Assembly: GCA_014843695.1 (NCBI GenBank)
Contig: CM026403.1
Span: 9,373,222 to 9,437,221, forward strand
Direction of reading: 5' to 3'
From: Archivesica marissinica
Taxonomy: Eukaryota > Mollusca > Bivalvia > Venerida > Vesicomyidae
Length of the DNA: 64,000 bases
Part shown: positions 33,298 through 43,317 of the stretch, in pieces
Position numbering within the stretch: position 1 is the stretch's first letter
Layout of the letters: each line of letters begins with the position of its first letter
Notes under the pieces: model-generated
Database searches by the model: none
What the model was told of the DNA's origin: nothing
Seen by the model: only the letters and a program-made list of their open reading frames with translations
Program-made: the position numbers and the translations under genes

Positions 33298-33305
33298 CAA
33301 TCAAC
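33298..33305 (+). repeat. Target site duplication of the MULE, left copy
   Basis: CAATCAAC, repeated exactly at 35673-35680 on the other side of the element. Confidence 0.85.
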
Positions 33306-35672
33306 GGTGTGTTCCCACTTTCCCAACCTTTTATTAGTCCTATAGAAATTGAGGTAGGTGTTGGGGGAATGTATTGTTCGGTGTAACAATAGAGTTGAAA
33401 GGTGATAATTGGCGAAAATTGCTATACTGTACTGAAAATTTGTGTTTCTAAATTTGGGAAAGTTGTTCATAAATATAAGTTTCATATAGATAGATATTCT
33501 TTATTTTGAGTTATAAGCATTAAATCGAAAACATAGATATTTACATGGATAAGACAAACACATGAACATGCATAGCACATAATAGATATAAATCTTGAAA
33601 TATTTTTATTGTACATATTCACTTTAATTTGACTAAGTGAGAAGCAGCATCAACATACGTCATGATGTCCATGTCGCCAGTTCGCAGTTGGTGCTTCGGT
33701 CTGATGAGCATTTGCTCACGCTCACGGTATACCCGCTTCCTTGGTCGCTGCTTTCCACCGTTGGCGTGCTGAAACAGCTTCGCCTCGTTAGCAGCCTGCT
33801 CTTTCTGGACCAGGTCTATCAATGTATAAATATTAGGATGGCAGTGTCGTAGTTGGTTGTTTATTTTATGGTGCCAACCCTCAACATGATTGGTAGTGCG
33901 TGGACCATCATTCTCGTAATGATTCCAGGAGCGGCGGTCTCCCTCTACCCACTGCTCAGTCACATAGTCCTTAAACTTAGACACCGGCACTGAGTCATTG
34001 TCACATTCTTCCAGAGTTTGGAACCACACATCTTCGACAGAGGCTAGGGGGACAAGTGGCAGTACCGAAGCACGTAGCACAAGTTTCTTCACTTCTTCAT
34101 TGTCCTTGAAGTCAGCTACAAGACCACAATATTGTACTTTTCTCCACATACACTGTGTGAAGTGAAAGAAACAACCACGGACTTGAACACCAACAAACAC
34201 GATACTGACAGCACGCCACGCTGCTGTTTCGAAGTCCATCATTATCGTTTCTGGGGACAGAGGAATGTTATGTTCACGGGCGAAATTCTGGATGAGTGTG
34301 AAGAATCTGGTGTACATTGTCTGTTGTTTATTTGGGAGTAGTCCATACACTAGGGGACACATATACCCGTCGATCATGGCGTGGATGGTGTATAGCTGGT
34401 AGAAATATGACGGCGAAGCGTAGAAGGTACCGTCCATATACCAGGTCTCGGCTGTAGACAGCTGGGCCAGGTTGTCAACGGTGGCGAATATGAGCATTCG
34501 CGCCACATCACCATCATTGACGATTAGGAATGGCTCCCCTGCAAGCGACTCTATCCACTTCCCTTCCAAGTTGACATCCGCCCTTGTCTTTGGCAGAACT
34601 GGTCTAGTCTTAGACCGCCGCTGTCTATATAAACTGGAGTTGGCTTCGTAGAAAGTGGGTAGATTAGCCACAACCTCTTGGAAGGAATTGTCCCATTCGA
34701 TCGATCTTGTGTCTGCCAGCATATCGTTATAGATGGAGGGCACCGGCTGTGTTGACCCTCGGACCTGCTTTCGGACACCACTCATGATGTCCGCAGCAAC
34801 AATTCTGCTGTCATCTCTTGGGTGATTGTGTTCATCAGCGATTTTGGTAGGAAGCTCATTCTTAGTGTTAATTTTAGCATTGCATGCTTTGTTGACACAG
34901 TTCCAGTAGCGACACTCCCGTTTTCTGGTTTTCAGGCTGTACATGTAACCATTTAGAATTAGAGTCTGACTTCCTCTGCTATTCTCTATGAACGTATATT
35001 GACTAGCGCATTTGCCATTTTAGAGATTTATGATTACAGAGGAAACTGACCTTCATTTTATACTATGTTAAAGAATGACTTACAGTTAGTGACCTGTTTT
35101 TCTTAGTTTTCAACAGTTAGTTATAAGTAAATTGTTAATTTCATTAATCATTATTGTTGTTCTCAGACTAATTTGCAATCAGTTCATAATTGCTAATTAA
35201 AAATAGTGTTGATATATAATTATGTAATTACCTAGTATAACTGTTATAATCATAAATAAATAATAGATACATATTGTTAATTGTTTGTATCTTTATAGTT
35301 CACATTTCAAAATTAAAATATGTCTGCTATTTATTATTATGAACCTTTATCTGAATTATTAATGTTAAACGTACATACCGACAATTTTAATTTATACACA
35401 ATTAAAGGAACACTTTTCTCCTTAAAGATATACATATGCACTGGAAACAAAAATAACAAAAAAATAGTTTATTCTAGAATAAGTAAGTATTTTCAACAGA
35501 TGGAACAAGATAAATAACATTGAAATAGTACACTGCAAGTACAAGTTTATGTGTGCCTTTCATTTATTTTTTGAACAGTATAGAAAATACAGGTAAGTTT
35601 GAGGGGCGAAGAGATAATTGGGGATAATTAGTATGTGTGAAAATAAAAGGTTGGGAAAGTGGGAACAAACCC
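33306..35672 (-). mobile_element. Complete MULE (Mutator-like) transposon, 2367 bp
   Basis: The left end reads GGTGTGTTCCCACTTTCCCA and continues ACCTTTTATT. The right end, read on the minus strand, differs at one position (GGTTTGTTCCCAC). The inverted repeat is therefore about 30 bp with one mismatch. An 8-bp duplication CAATCAAC flanks the element, within the 8-11 bp range of MULEs. One transposase gene fills the middle. Intact ends, matching duplication and a long open frame point to a recent insertion. Confidence 0.9.
33619..34944 (-). CDS. MULE transposase with N-terminal FLYWCH zinc finger
   Basis: This 441-residue frame encodes a Mutator-like transposase that cuts and moves the surrounding element. 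The start of the frame is a FLYWCH finger (ECRYWNCVNKACNAKI, then DEHNH). The MULE domain follows, with the three acidic residues visible in TWYMDGTFYASP, ETIMMDFETAAW and TTNHVEGWHHKIN. CFFHFTQCMWRKVQ after the second Asp is the usual C/H-containing block. The C-terminus is basic. The FLYWCH homology continues upstream of the first ATG as RGSQTLILNGYMYSL back to a stop near 35015. The real start is therefore an upstream exon, or the 5' end is lost. The frame has no internal stop or shift. Confidence 0.9.
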   Translation of the reverse strand: MYSLKTRKRECRYWNCVNKACNAKINTKNELPTKIADEHNHPRDDSRIVAADIMSGVRKQVRGSTQPVPSIYNDMLADTRSIEWDNSFQEVVANLPTFYEANSSLYRQRRSKTRPVLPKTRADVNLEGKWIESLAGEPFLIVNDGDVARMLIFATVDNLAQLSTAETWYMDGTFYASPSYFYQLYTIHAMIDGYMCPLVYGLLPNKQQTMYTRFFTLIQNFAREHNIPLSPETIMMDFETAAWRAVSIVFVGVQVRGCFFHFTQCMWRKVQYCGLVADFKDNEEVKKLVLRASVLPLVPLASVEDVWFQTLEECDNDSVPVSKFKDYVTEQWVEGDRRSWNHYENDGPRTTNHVEGWHHKINNQLRHCHPNIYTLIDLVQKEQAANEAKLFQHANGGKQRPRKRVYREREQMLIRPKHQLRTGDMDIMTYVDAASHLVKLK

Positions 35673-35680
35673 AATCAACA
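35673..35680 (+). repeat. Target site duplication of the MULE, right copy
   Basis: CAATCAAC, identical to 33298-33305. Confidence 0.85.
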
Positions 35681-35783
35681 TAGTGCCCAGCTGTTCACGG
35701 ATTATCACGTGTTTGTCACAGAATTATTGTATTAGCTACATTAGAATTATATTACATAAAACAACATGTCAACATGACTAAAC

Positions 35784-35842
35784 AAGCTCGCCCACATGGT
35801 TCGCCGGAGGCGAGGGTAAATAAGCTCAACCATCATCATCAC
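35784..35842 (+). mobile_element. Orphan SINE tail related to SINE-B, with (ATC)n
   Basis: CTCGCCCACATGGTTCGCCG then GAGGCGAGGGTAAATAAGCT and CATCATCATC. It has the layout of the SINE-B tail (hairpin, then TAAATAA, then trinucleotide tail), but the hairpin stem bases differ on both sides so that pairing is kept. Confidence 0.6.
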
Positions 35843-35867
35843 TAAAGAAGCATTAGTTGCACATATA

Positions 35868-36049
35868 CAGTCTACATCCGTTATGTTGAATTCCGTCGGA
35901 CCGAACAAAACACTTCGACATAACCGAAGTTTGACTTAACAAAATTCGATATAAACGGAGCCAGTTATGTGTACAATGATAGTGTCTGAAACGGGACTTT
36001 GTTCTGACTTCGAGATAACCGGAGAATTCGACATAACGGTTGTAGAGTG
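35868..36049. mobile_element. Tc1/mariner-like MITE, copy 1
   Basis: Starts TA then CAGTCTACATCCGTTATGTT and ends ACATAACGGTTGTAGAGTG. It is colinear with the copy at 50241-50435. CAGT termini next to TA fit Tc1/mariner. The right end is mutated. Confidence 0.75.
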
Positions 36050-36146
36050 CAGATCGAACTCTCTCTTTTAGAGGTCATATGAATATTAATAAGGCAAAGT
36101 ATATTGTTGAATATAAATAACTTGAGTAATGCTAAATGTATTGCCC

Positions 36147-36736
36147 TCAGTTTCCGGTACATACACCATTATCCCTAACCCATGATACCCGCAGGTTTGC
36201 GGTACATACACCATTATCCCTAACCCATGATACCCGCAGGTTTGCGGTACATACACCAGTATCCCTAACCCATGATACCCGCAGGTTTGCGGTACATACA
36301 CCATTATCCCTAACCCTATGATACCCGCTAGTTTCCGGTACATACACCATTATCCCTAACCCATGATACCCGCAGGTTTCCGGTACATACACCATTATCC
36401 CTAACCCATGATACCCGCAGGTTTCCGGTACATACACCATTATCCCTAACCCATGATACCCGCAGGTTTCCGGTACATACACCATTATCCCTAACCCATG
36501 ATACCCGCAGGTTACCGGTACATACACCATTATCCCTAACCCATGATACCCGCAGGTTTGCGGTACGTACACCATTATCCATAACCCATGATACCCACAT
36601 GTTTCCGGTACATACACCATTATCCCTAACCCATGATACCCGCAGGTTTGCGGTACATACACCATTATCCCTAACCCATGATACCCGCAGGTTTCCGGTA
36701 CATACACCATTATCCCTAACCCTATGATACCCGCAG
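36147..36736 (+). repeat. 45-bp minisatellite, about 13 copies
   Basis: Units of GTTTCCGGTACATACACCAT plus TATCCCTAACCCATGATACCCGCAG-type sequence, period 45. TTTCC/TTTGC variants alternate. It ends exactly where a SINE-B head begins. Confidence 0.97.
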
Positions 36737-37010
36737 GCGGATATGTAGTCCAGTGGTTAACACGTTGGACTGGTACTCCAGGGATTGCATGTTCGATCCC
36801 CCGTCTGACCATACGATAATTAACAGTATTTCAGATAGGACTTTAAACCGAGGCCTGGTGTCGGTGCTGTACACCGTGCACCTAAAAGAACCAGAGGATA
36901 TTCTGGAATTGGTCTCTGTGCTATATCCTCCAAAAATCTAAACTGACTAATCTCTTCAGGAGTCGTCGCTCATATGGACAACCGGTAGCGATGATAAATA
37001 AACGTAAAAC
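36737..37010 (+). mobile_element. SINE-B, full length
   Basis: The tRNA-like head has A-box-like TAGTCCAGTGG, TGGACTGGTACTCCAGGG and B box GTTCGATCC. The core lacks a short piece around GTCTCTGTG. The hairpin tail is complete. Confidence 0.93.
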
Positions 37011-37042
37011 ACAAACACTAAATAATTACTTTACATACTATA

Positions 37043-37202
37043 TCGGTGCTTTACACCGTGCACGTAAATGATCCAGAGGAGACTCTGTAATGGGTATATC
37101 TGTATCATTGCACTATCCTCCAAAAATCTAAAGTAGCTAATCTCTTCAGGAGGCGTCGCTCATATGGACTATCGGTAGCGACGATAAATAAATGTAAAGC
37201 AC
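37043..37202 (+). mobile_element. SINE-B, 5'-truncated
   Basis: TCGGTGCTTTACACCGTGCA to the hairpin tail. It lies in direct orientation just after a full-length copy. Confidence 0.9.
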
Positions 37203-37296
37203 AACCATCTATAAATATTATGTGCTATTTTATTCCTTGAACCCCCCCCCCCGTAAATATGTCCTCTAGTAAACGGAAGAACAATTGAAAGCTTAC

Positions 37297-37523
37297 CTAT
37301 AAGAATAATGCATCGCATCACTTTCTGAAGCATAGGTGGTGGCATTCTGCACGTGTTTCAAGTAAGTCTGTTCCGTGCACGAGTATGTTTTGGTCACATG
37401 TACGTTATACTGGCGATATAGCACGTGTCGACATATATATCCAACTTGAGCGTACTGACCCGCATATACAATGCTTGATTCGTCCACACAACTTTGTTTT
37501 ACCATATCTGCAGTCCCAAACAT
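37297..37523 (-). CDS. Possible first coding exon of an unknown gene
   Basis: An ATG at 37523 opens 75 codons (MFGTADMVKQSCVDESSIVY and on) and runs into a good splice donor, AG followed by GTAAGC at 37291-37296, leaving two bases of a split codon. Five or so cysteines are spread through it and there is no signal peptide or membrane segment. I do not recognise the product. Its phase does not fit the sulfotransferase exon at 16191. No following exon was found to the left, where the MULE and arrays lie. Confidence 0.3.
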
Positions 37524-37860
37524 AATTCAGTCTCACATTACTCGTGTTGTAGGTGTCGCGGATTGTTCACGTGGATTATTATTGGTTTATTTCAGTTACC
37601 AGATACGGGTATTGTCAGTACTAATTGCCATGGAATCCTCGCGGGACTGACTCTTCCGTCGTAATGCAATGATTGAAGTGATCAATTGGAGGATATAACT
37701 AGGAGAGATGCAACCCTGCAGAGTATTTTAAACAAGAACAAATGTTTGATTATACAGTGTACAGTAGATGTGAGTTAACACTTCGCTATCCGCCATGGCC
37801 ACATGCCGTGATCGACTTATCCCCAAACCAGACATACAGACAGACAGTGGCGATGCGTGG
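37524..37860. other. Unassigned sequence
   Basis: Nothing recognised. It would be 5' flank if the exon at 37297-37523 is real. Confidence 0.3.
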
Positions 37861-37866
37861 CGTGGC

Positions 37867-37907
37867 GTGGCGGGGCAGGGCAGGGCAGGGCAGGGCAGGG
37901 CAAGACA
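37867..37907 (+). repeat. (GGGCA)n microsatellite
   Basis: About seven GGGCA units; they create a short Gly/Arg/Gln-rich frame. Confidence 0.9.
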
Positions 37908-38310
37908 GGGCAGACCTCGCTTCCTACCGTCGGGGTCTCATTACAACAGTCTTCTACTACTTCATACCGACAATCGTTACATTCATATCTTCTTACAAGG
38001 ACAATAACAGTTTCAACTGTTCAGAAGAGCACTATTATAAATATCGTATAATCTTAATTGGTTGTAGCTGGCCATGACCAGTTCTATTGTGTTCCCATGT
38101 ATAACTAGCTGCATTGCAGCGATTCGTGCATTGTTATTGTAACAATTAAATACCCTAGAGGCGAAAAATGGTTTGAATGGGTTCATGATAGAGAGTAGTG
38201 ATAAAATATTAACATACTATTATTGGCTTTGCCGTCTATGGATAATCGTTATGGTTAAACACGTGACTACAGTGGACAATTACTATGTCAAATGTAGCTT
38301 TGTACATTGT

Positions 38311-38360
38311 AGTAATCCAGGGATCGCAGATCTGACCCTAATAAATGAACGTAAAACACA
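38311..38360 (+). mobile_element. SINE-B with internal deletion joining head to tail
   Basis: AGTAATCCAGGGATCGCAGA and TCTGACCCTAATAAA of the head run straight into ATGAACGTAAAACACA of the tail. The core is missing. The join lies at a shared TAATAAA/ATAAATAAA stretch. Confidence 0.75.
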
Positions 38361-38411
38361 GGCAGACAGACAGACAGACAGACGGACGGACGGACGGACG
38401 GACGGACGGAC
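38361..38411 (+). repeat. (CAGA)n(CGGA)n microsatellite at a SINE-B tail
   Basis: About five GACA then seven GACG units, directly after the SINE-B tail. Confidence 0.95.
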
Positions 38412-38423
38412 CAATACCCCCGG

Positions 38424-38740
38424 TAGTAACCCTAAATTAGCCATATATTAGCCAATCTGTGAAATATTTTAAAAGAAGCTAGTTTCAACTGATTTTGGTG
38501 GGTATGGGTATGGACAACTTCAAAAAAAAGTAAGGGGGGATAGGGGTTGGGGAAATTGTTTTATTAGAGGTCAAAGGTCATTGACCCCTGCCTAAATCAC
38601 TAAAACTAATATTTCAGCAACAAAACATGATATATTAGTATATAGATGATATTGGTGTCAAAATGCACAGAATTACAAAAGAAGATGACATAAGATAATT
38701 ATTGACCCTTGGGACCAAATCCTGACCTCTGAAAATGAGG
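38424..38740 (+). repeat. Left terminal inverted repeat
   Basis: Pairs with 42220-42538 in inverted orientation, with scattered mismatches and an indel around 38443-38458. Confidence 0.85.
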
Positions 38741-38892
38741 TCAACGGTAAAAATAGCTGCTTTATAGCTAAAATGTCATATTTATAACAGGAAACATACC
38801 ATATTATATAAAAATGAGCAAAAACCAACCGAAGAGGTTAATTTCAACTTAGGTGGTGGATATGGGGGTTATTATTTATTCCAAGAGCAGAG

Positions 38893-41858
38893 GGGGAGGG
38901 GGAAATTACCTTTGATTTGCCTCTGTTCATCAAGGCATCTCAAATTGTTAAGGATCAGAAGTTAGAAGTTGTTGTGAGACTTGGAGGATTTCACTTCCTG
39001 AAGAGTTACCTTGGCTGCATTGGCTACATCATGGAAGGCAGTGGTTTGGCAGAAGACATGCAAGTCATCTATGGACCTATTACAGTCCAGTACATCCTGA
39101 AAGGTGCATCATACTCAAAGGACCTGAGAGCACACTTCTTAACAGATGCCGCGCTGGTGAAACACATGGTGGGTGAAAGTGACAGCGAAAGTCTGGATGA
39201 GAGACTCAACGACTTGCAGGAAATGTCAAGAACTGCAAAGATGTGGGTTTTGCACAACAAACTTGTAAGAACAGCAAAATATTTCATATTGGCAGAAAGA
39301 CTCCATGATTGGCATGGACAGCTGAATGCCATTTCTAGCATGGTTGGTACATTTGCCACAGTTGGACATGGGCAGTATGCCAAATTTGACGCATGTACTT
39401 GCAAGAGATGCTTAGACTTCCAGAATAATATCCTCAGGTTAGTATATGTAAACTCAATGCGATCTTATTGTAAATACATTTATTATCTGGATGCATGTGT
39501 TTTCATGAATGTCGGACTTCTGCAAAAGCATTTCAAATTTGTATGTCCACCTTTAATTTATCGTGAATCATGCCAACTTAATCCTGTATATTCTCGAAGT
39601 TCAAAGTAGTATTTAGTGAGGTGGCTGTCCTCTTGCCCTCTTTCCATGTTTGAGCTGGCATCATCTCTCATTGCACACATCTACATATTTTAGTCTTGTT
39701 ATATTTCCATACTACTCCCATCCTAGGTGAGATACATTTTAAGGATGTTCTTTTCATGTGCAGGTGTATGAAGCTTTCATGGAGGGGAATCACACAACAC
39801 GCTACAGTGATGAGCAATTTTCTGGACAATTTTCTGACCAGACAATCGAAGAGACACTCATGCTGAAAGCCAACTCAAATGGAGGCTTAACAAGCGGAAG
39901 AATGCTCAACGAGAGCTCTGTGAAAGTATGGACTGGTACGTTTTCACATCTCAAGCTTCTGGGGGACCTGATGAAATAAATGATTGGTGGAAAACAGAGT
40001 AAGAGGACCCACAGCTACCTTGGGAAAAAGCATCTGGAGAAAGACTGCCAGCACATCAAGTTGATTTCTGCATGGTTTTCAACTCATAACACCTTCATAG
40101 AGGTTAGTATAGATATGTTTCATTTACTGATAGTAGCACAGAAATAATTCCACATTTCAGTTACTATTTGTGGAACATTTACTTATCATCTTAGCTATGT
40201 AAAATAATATTTCATTTTTCATTTCAGGTAAAAGACCCCAACACCATTACTTTGCTGTCTAGTGGAGTAATAACTACCGACAAGTCAATTGTCAACTGTG
40301 ATGATGTAGTGAGGATAGGCCATGCAATGCACAAGGATCTTGATAATGAGTCACCGGTTAAGAGCATGAAGACAGCAAAGAAATGCAAACATATTGCTGA
40401 ACTTCAGAAGAAAGTAACGGTAGGCGACAAGAAGATCTACATCGAAAAGACCCTTCTTTTCTATAGACTGATTTTCATGGCAGAGAGAGATGAAGGGATC
40501 GAACACATGTTCAAATTTGAGCTGACCCCGGTCCCAACATCTCTCTTCACAATGGATCGCATGATGAGAAAACCCAAAAAGCATGCATTTGGCAAGATGC
40601 TCAAGGAAACAGCTACAAAACATGGCGTGGACATAAACAGCTATGTGCATGTTGTTGATGGAGGGTGGCTACTTCATCAGGTAAAGTGGTCCAGCGGTGC
40701 AACCATCAAGACTATAGTTGATACATATATCAGATGTGTTGACAACAAATTCAAGGATGCTACTGTAGTGTTTGATGGCTACGGGGAGGAATCATCAACG
40801 ATAGACCATGAACATATGCGGCGGATGACTGGGAAGAAGTTTCTCCGGACATGATGGTCACACCGGAATTGACTATATCATGTGACAGAGAGGTTTTCCT
40901 GGCAAATGAGATGAACAAAGGAGCCTTAATCATGATGATATCTGCAGAGATGGCAAGCCACAATATCACTGTACGCCAAGCAAATGATGATGGTGACACG
41001 CTGATTGTTAGGTCTGCAATGGACTTGGTCGCAAGTGTTAAATCCCCAGTTGTTGTTGTCGCCCAGGACACTGATATTTTGATATTGCTCTGCTATCATA
41101 GGCCTATCCACTGTACTAATTTGTATTTACAAGCAGATTTTGGTGGTCTTTACGACATCTCTAGCAATACACATCGGAGACAAAGAAGAGTTCCTCTTCA
41201 AGTATGGCTGGTCTGGAAACGACACTGTTTCGTGTATTCATGGACATACCAAATGTGTTCTCTACAAATGCGGATTTCCCACCAGTGTCATTACTGCATT
41301 TACAAGTCCCACTTCAACCGACTCCATAATTCGAACAGCTGGATTAAAAGCCATGCATATCACATATGGCTGTGGGTATACTCCCCTAGAAGAGTCTTGA
41401 AGTTCAAGAAGCAAGCAGCCAATGGCACACTCGATCCCGACCGCCTACCACCAACGGAAGATGCAACAGCTCAACATTCCCTTCGTGTCCATCTTCAAGT
41501 TGTGGTATGGAAGCATCTTGACACCTCTATTCTTGATCCCAAAGGAAGAGGATTGGAGTTAGATTCCAACAGAAAACTTAGACCAAAAATGCTATCTGTT
41601 GGTAAGGCGCCAGACAACCTTCTGAAAGTAATTTGTTGCAACTGCAAGGAAGGGGAGAGGCAATGTCAAACAATGATATGCAGCTGCATAAAAGCTTGCA
41701 TGTCGTGTGTATCTGCATGTGGATTGTGCTGTGGGCATTGCGATAATGGAACATATAGCATAGATGCAGAAGAAGAAATTGGTAGCGATTCACATATACT
41801 TTACATACAGAAAATATGTCGCACTAATGAACTTTACCCCCCCCCCGGCTTATTTTGA
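38893..41858 (+). pseudogene. Transposon-encoded PIN/XPG-like nuclease with Cys-rich C-terminus, intron-bearing, frameshifted
   Basis: Exon 1 (about 38893-39441) reads ITFDLPLFIK and LGGFHFLKSYLGCIGYIMEG, conserved in a large family of uncharacterised invertebrate proteins. A phase-0 intron (39442-39763) follows. Exon 2 (39764-40102) has VYEAFMEGNHTTRYSDEQF and NSNGGLTSGRM, with a stop and shift near 39980. An intron (40103-40227) leads to exon 3. Exon 3 holds the nuclease: VHVVDGGWLLHQVKW, ATVVFDGYGEESSTIDHEH, a one-base shift near 40840, ANDDGDTLIVRSA and VVVVAQDTDILILLCYH. These acidic blocks look like a PIN/XPG metal site. After more shifts (41130-41400) comes the last part, APDNLLKVICCNCKEG and many Cys (about 41631-41750). 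The N-terminal third normal for the family is absent. It may act in transposition, but no DDE site is seen. Confidence 0.75.
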
Positions 41859-41900
41859 CCATTAACCTCGTATTTTGATGATGAAGAATTCATTTTTTTG

Positions 41901-42135
41901 TTTGTTTATACAACTTTGTTTGAGCTCGATTGCGAAACAAGTTATTACAACTTATATTAATCACTCTCGAGACCTCATTCCTGATGGAATACATCGCCAC
42001 GAGGGAGAGAGAAGAGGCAACGTGGAATTTAAATGCCTTGCCTAAGGGCACAATCGTAACTGCTCCAGCGGGGCTCGAACTCCGGACCTTTCGCACCTGA
42101 AGCGAACGCGCATCCACTGCGCTATCACGACTTCC
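41901..42135 (-). mobile_element. SINE-A, full length, inside the nuclease transposon
   Basis: On the minus strand it has the head GGAAGTCGTGATAGCGCAGT, TTCGCTTCAGGTGCGAA, B box GTTCGAGCC, body, and tail to TTGTATAAACAAAC. It lies between the coding end and the right inverted repeat. Confidence 0.95.
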
Positions 42136-42219
42136 TCCATTTCATATTTAGTTTGTATCTTGGTATAATTCTGTTACTGTTACCAATATGATATTTGATA
42201 TGATATTTAGTGATAAGAC

Positions 42220-42538
42220 GTCTATTATTGACCTTTGACCTCATTTTCGGAGGTCAGGAATTGGTTCCATGGGTTTGTAATTATTCTATGTCATCTTCGT
42301 TCGTAATCCTGTGCATTTTGACACCAAGATCATCTATATACCATATTGTGTTGCTGAAATACAATTTATTGATTTAGGCAGAGGTCAATGACCTTTGACC
42401 TCTAATAAAAAAGGTTTCCCCAACCCCTATCCCTCCTTACTTTTTTTTAGTAGTTGTCCATACCCATACCTACCCAAATCAGTTGAAATTAGCTTCTTTT
42501 AAAAAAAATCACAGATGAACCTTAAGTTAGGGATACTA
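42220..42538 (-). repeat. Right terminal inverted repeat
   Basis: Inverted partner of 38424-38740. Confidence 0.85.
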
Positions 42539-42762
42539 CGGTTAGAAAAGGTATTCGCATTTGAATGCATATAAATAACTGAATTAAATTATTTTCACGA
42601 ATGTATTCATGAAACAGAATTGGTAACCTTGCTTTTATGGTAGAACAAACATTGGGGGATAGACAACTAGAATCAGCGGCATATTGCAGCTCATACTAAA
42701 TCCCAATATGTTCGACATTACGCTAAGCCAACATGGTATGGGTACAATGTGCATGTGTGTGT

Positions 42763-42990
42763 TTTATGTTTATGTACGTCGCTACCGTTGTCCATATGAG
42801 CGACGCCACCTGAAGAGATTAGTCATTTTAGATTTTTGGAGGATAGTGCAATGATACAGACAGCGACCCATTCCAGAGTTTCATCTGGTTCTTTTACGTG
42901 CATGGTGTTACAGCACCGACACGAGACCTCGGTTTAAAGTCCCAACTGAACTACTGTTAATTTTATTAGGGTCAGACGGGAGATCGAACT
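42763..42990 (-). mobile_element. SINE-B, head truncated
   Basis: Minus-strand core and tail; the head is lost beyond TCCCGTCTGACCCTAATAAA. Confidence 0.9.
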
Positions 42991-43069
42991 AAACATGTTG
43001 TGAATTAGGACGAACTTATATAGGTGATTGGTTGTACACACTCCATAGCTGTAATTGGAGACATGAGAT

Positions 43070-43311
43070 GGCAACCTTCTGTGGTCATCGGTGCATTTTA
43101 GAACGGATGTATGCAACATTGTCTGGACATTGGTGCATTTTAGAACGGATGTATGCAACATTGTCTGGACATTGGTGCATTTTAGAACGGATGTATGCAA
43201 CATTGTCTGGACATCGGTGCATTTTAGAACGGATGTATGCAGCCTTCTGTGGTCATCGGTGCATTTTAGAACGGATGTATGCAACCTTCTGTGGTCAACG
43301 GTGCATTTGAT
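43070..43311 (+). repeat. 42-bp tandem repeat, about six copies
   Basis: GGTGCATTTTAGAACGGATG plus TATGCAACATTGTCTGGACATC, period 42 (starts 43090, 43132). Outer units carry CTTCTGTGGTCATC instead of ATTGTCTGGACATT. Confidence 0.95.
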
Positions 43312-43317
43312 GCGCTT

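Larger units (their letters stand above)
38424..42538 (+). mobile_element. DNA transposon with ~300-bp inverted ends encoding a PIN/XPG-like nuclease (Academ-like?)
   Basis: About 300 bp at the left (38424-38740) reappear inverted at the right (42220-42538). Shared stretches include TAGTAWCCCTAA at the tip, AAAAGAAGCTARTTTCAACT, GGTATGGGTATGGACAACT, GGATAGGGGTTGGGGAAA and AGAGGTCAAAGGTCATTGAC. CGG flanks both tips (38421-38423, 42539-42541) as a possible 3-bp target duplication. In between lies the broken gene described separately, and a SINE-A is inserted at 41901-42135. XPG-type nuclease plus a Cys-rich motif and a 3-4 bp duplication recall the Academ superfamily as I remember it; I could not compare the tips. 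The N-terminal coding part is missing, so this copy is internally deleted. Confidence 0.7.

Noticed and set aside
34132..34341. Plus-strand frames across 33637-34341
   Set aside because: They are shadows of the MULE transposase on the opposite strand.
35320..35517. A 65-codon plus-strand frame inside the MULE
   Set aside because: AT-rich, no motif, no splice context; probably chance within the subterminal region.
36147..36736. Telomere-like CCCTAA in the 45-bp repeat
   Set aside because: Only one hexamer per 45-bp unit and no tandem TTAGGG; not telomeric.
37742..38077. A 111-codon frame rich in Gly and Arg
   Set aside because: Its composition comes from the (GGGCA)n microsatellite; no homology or splice signals.
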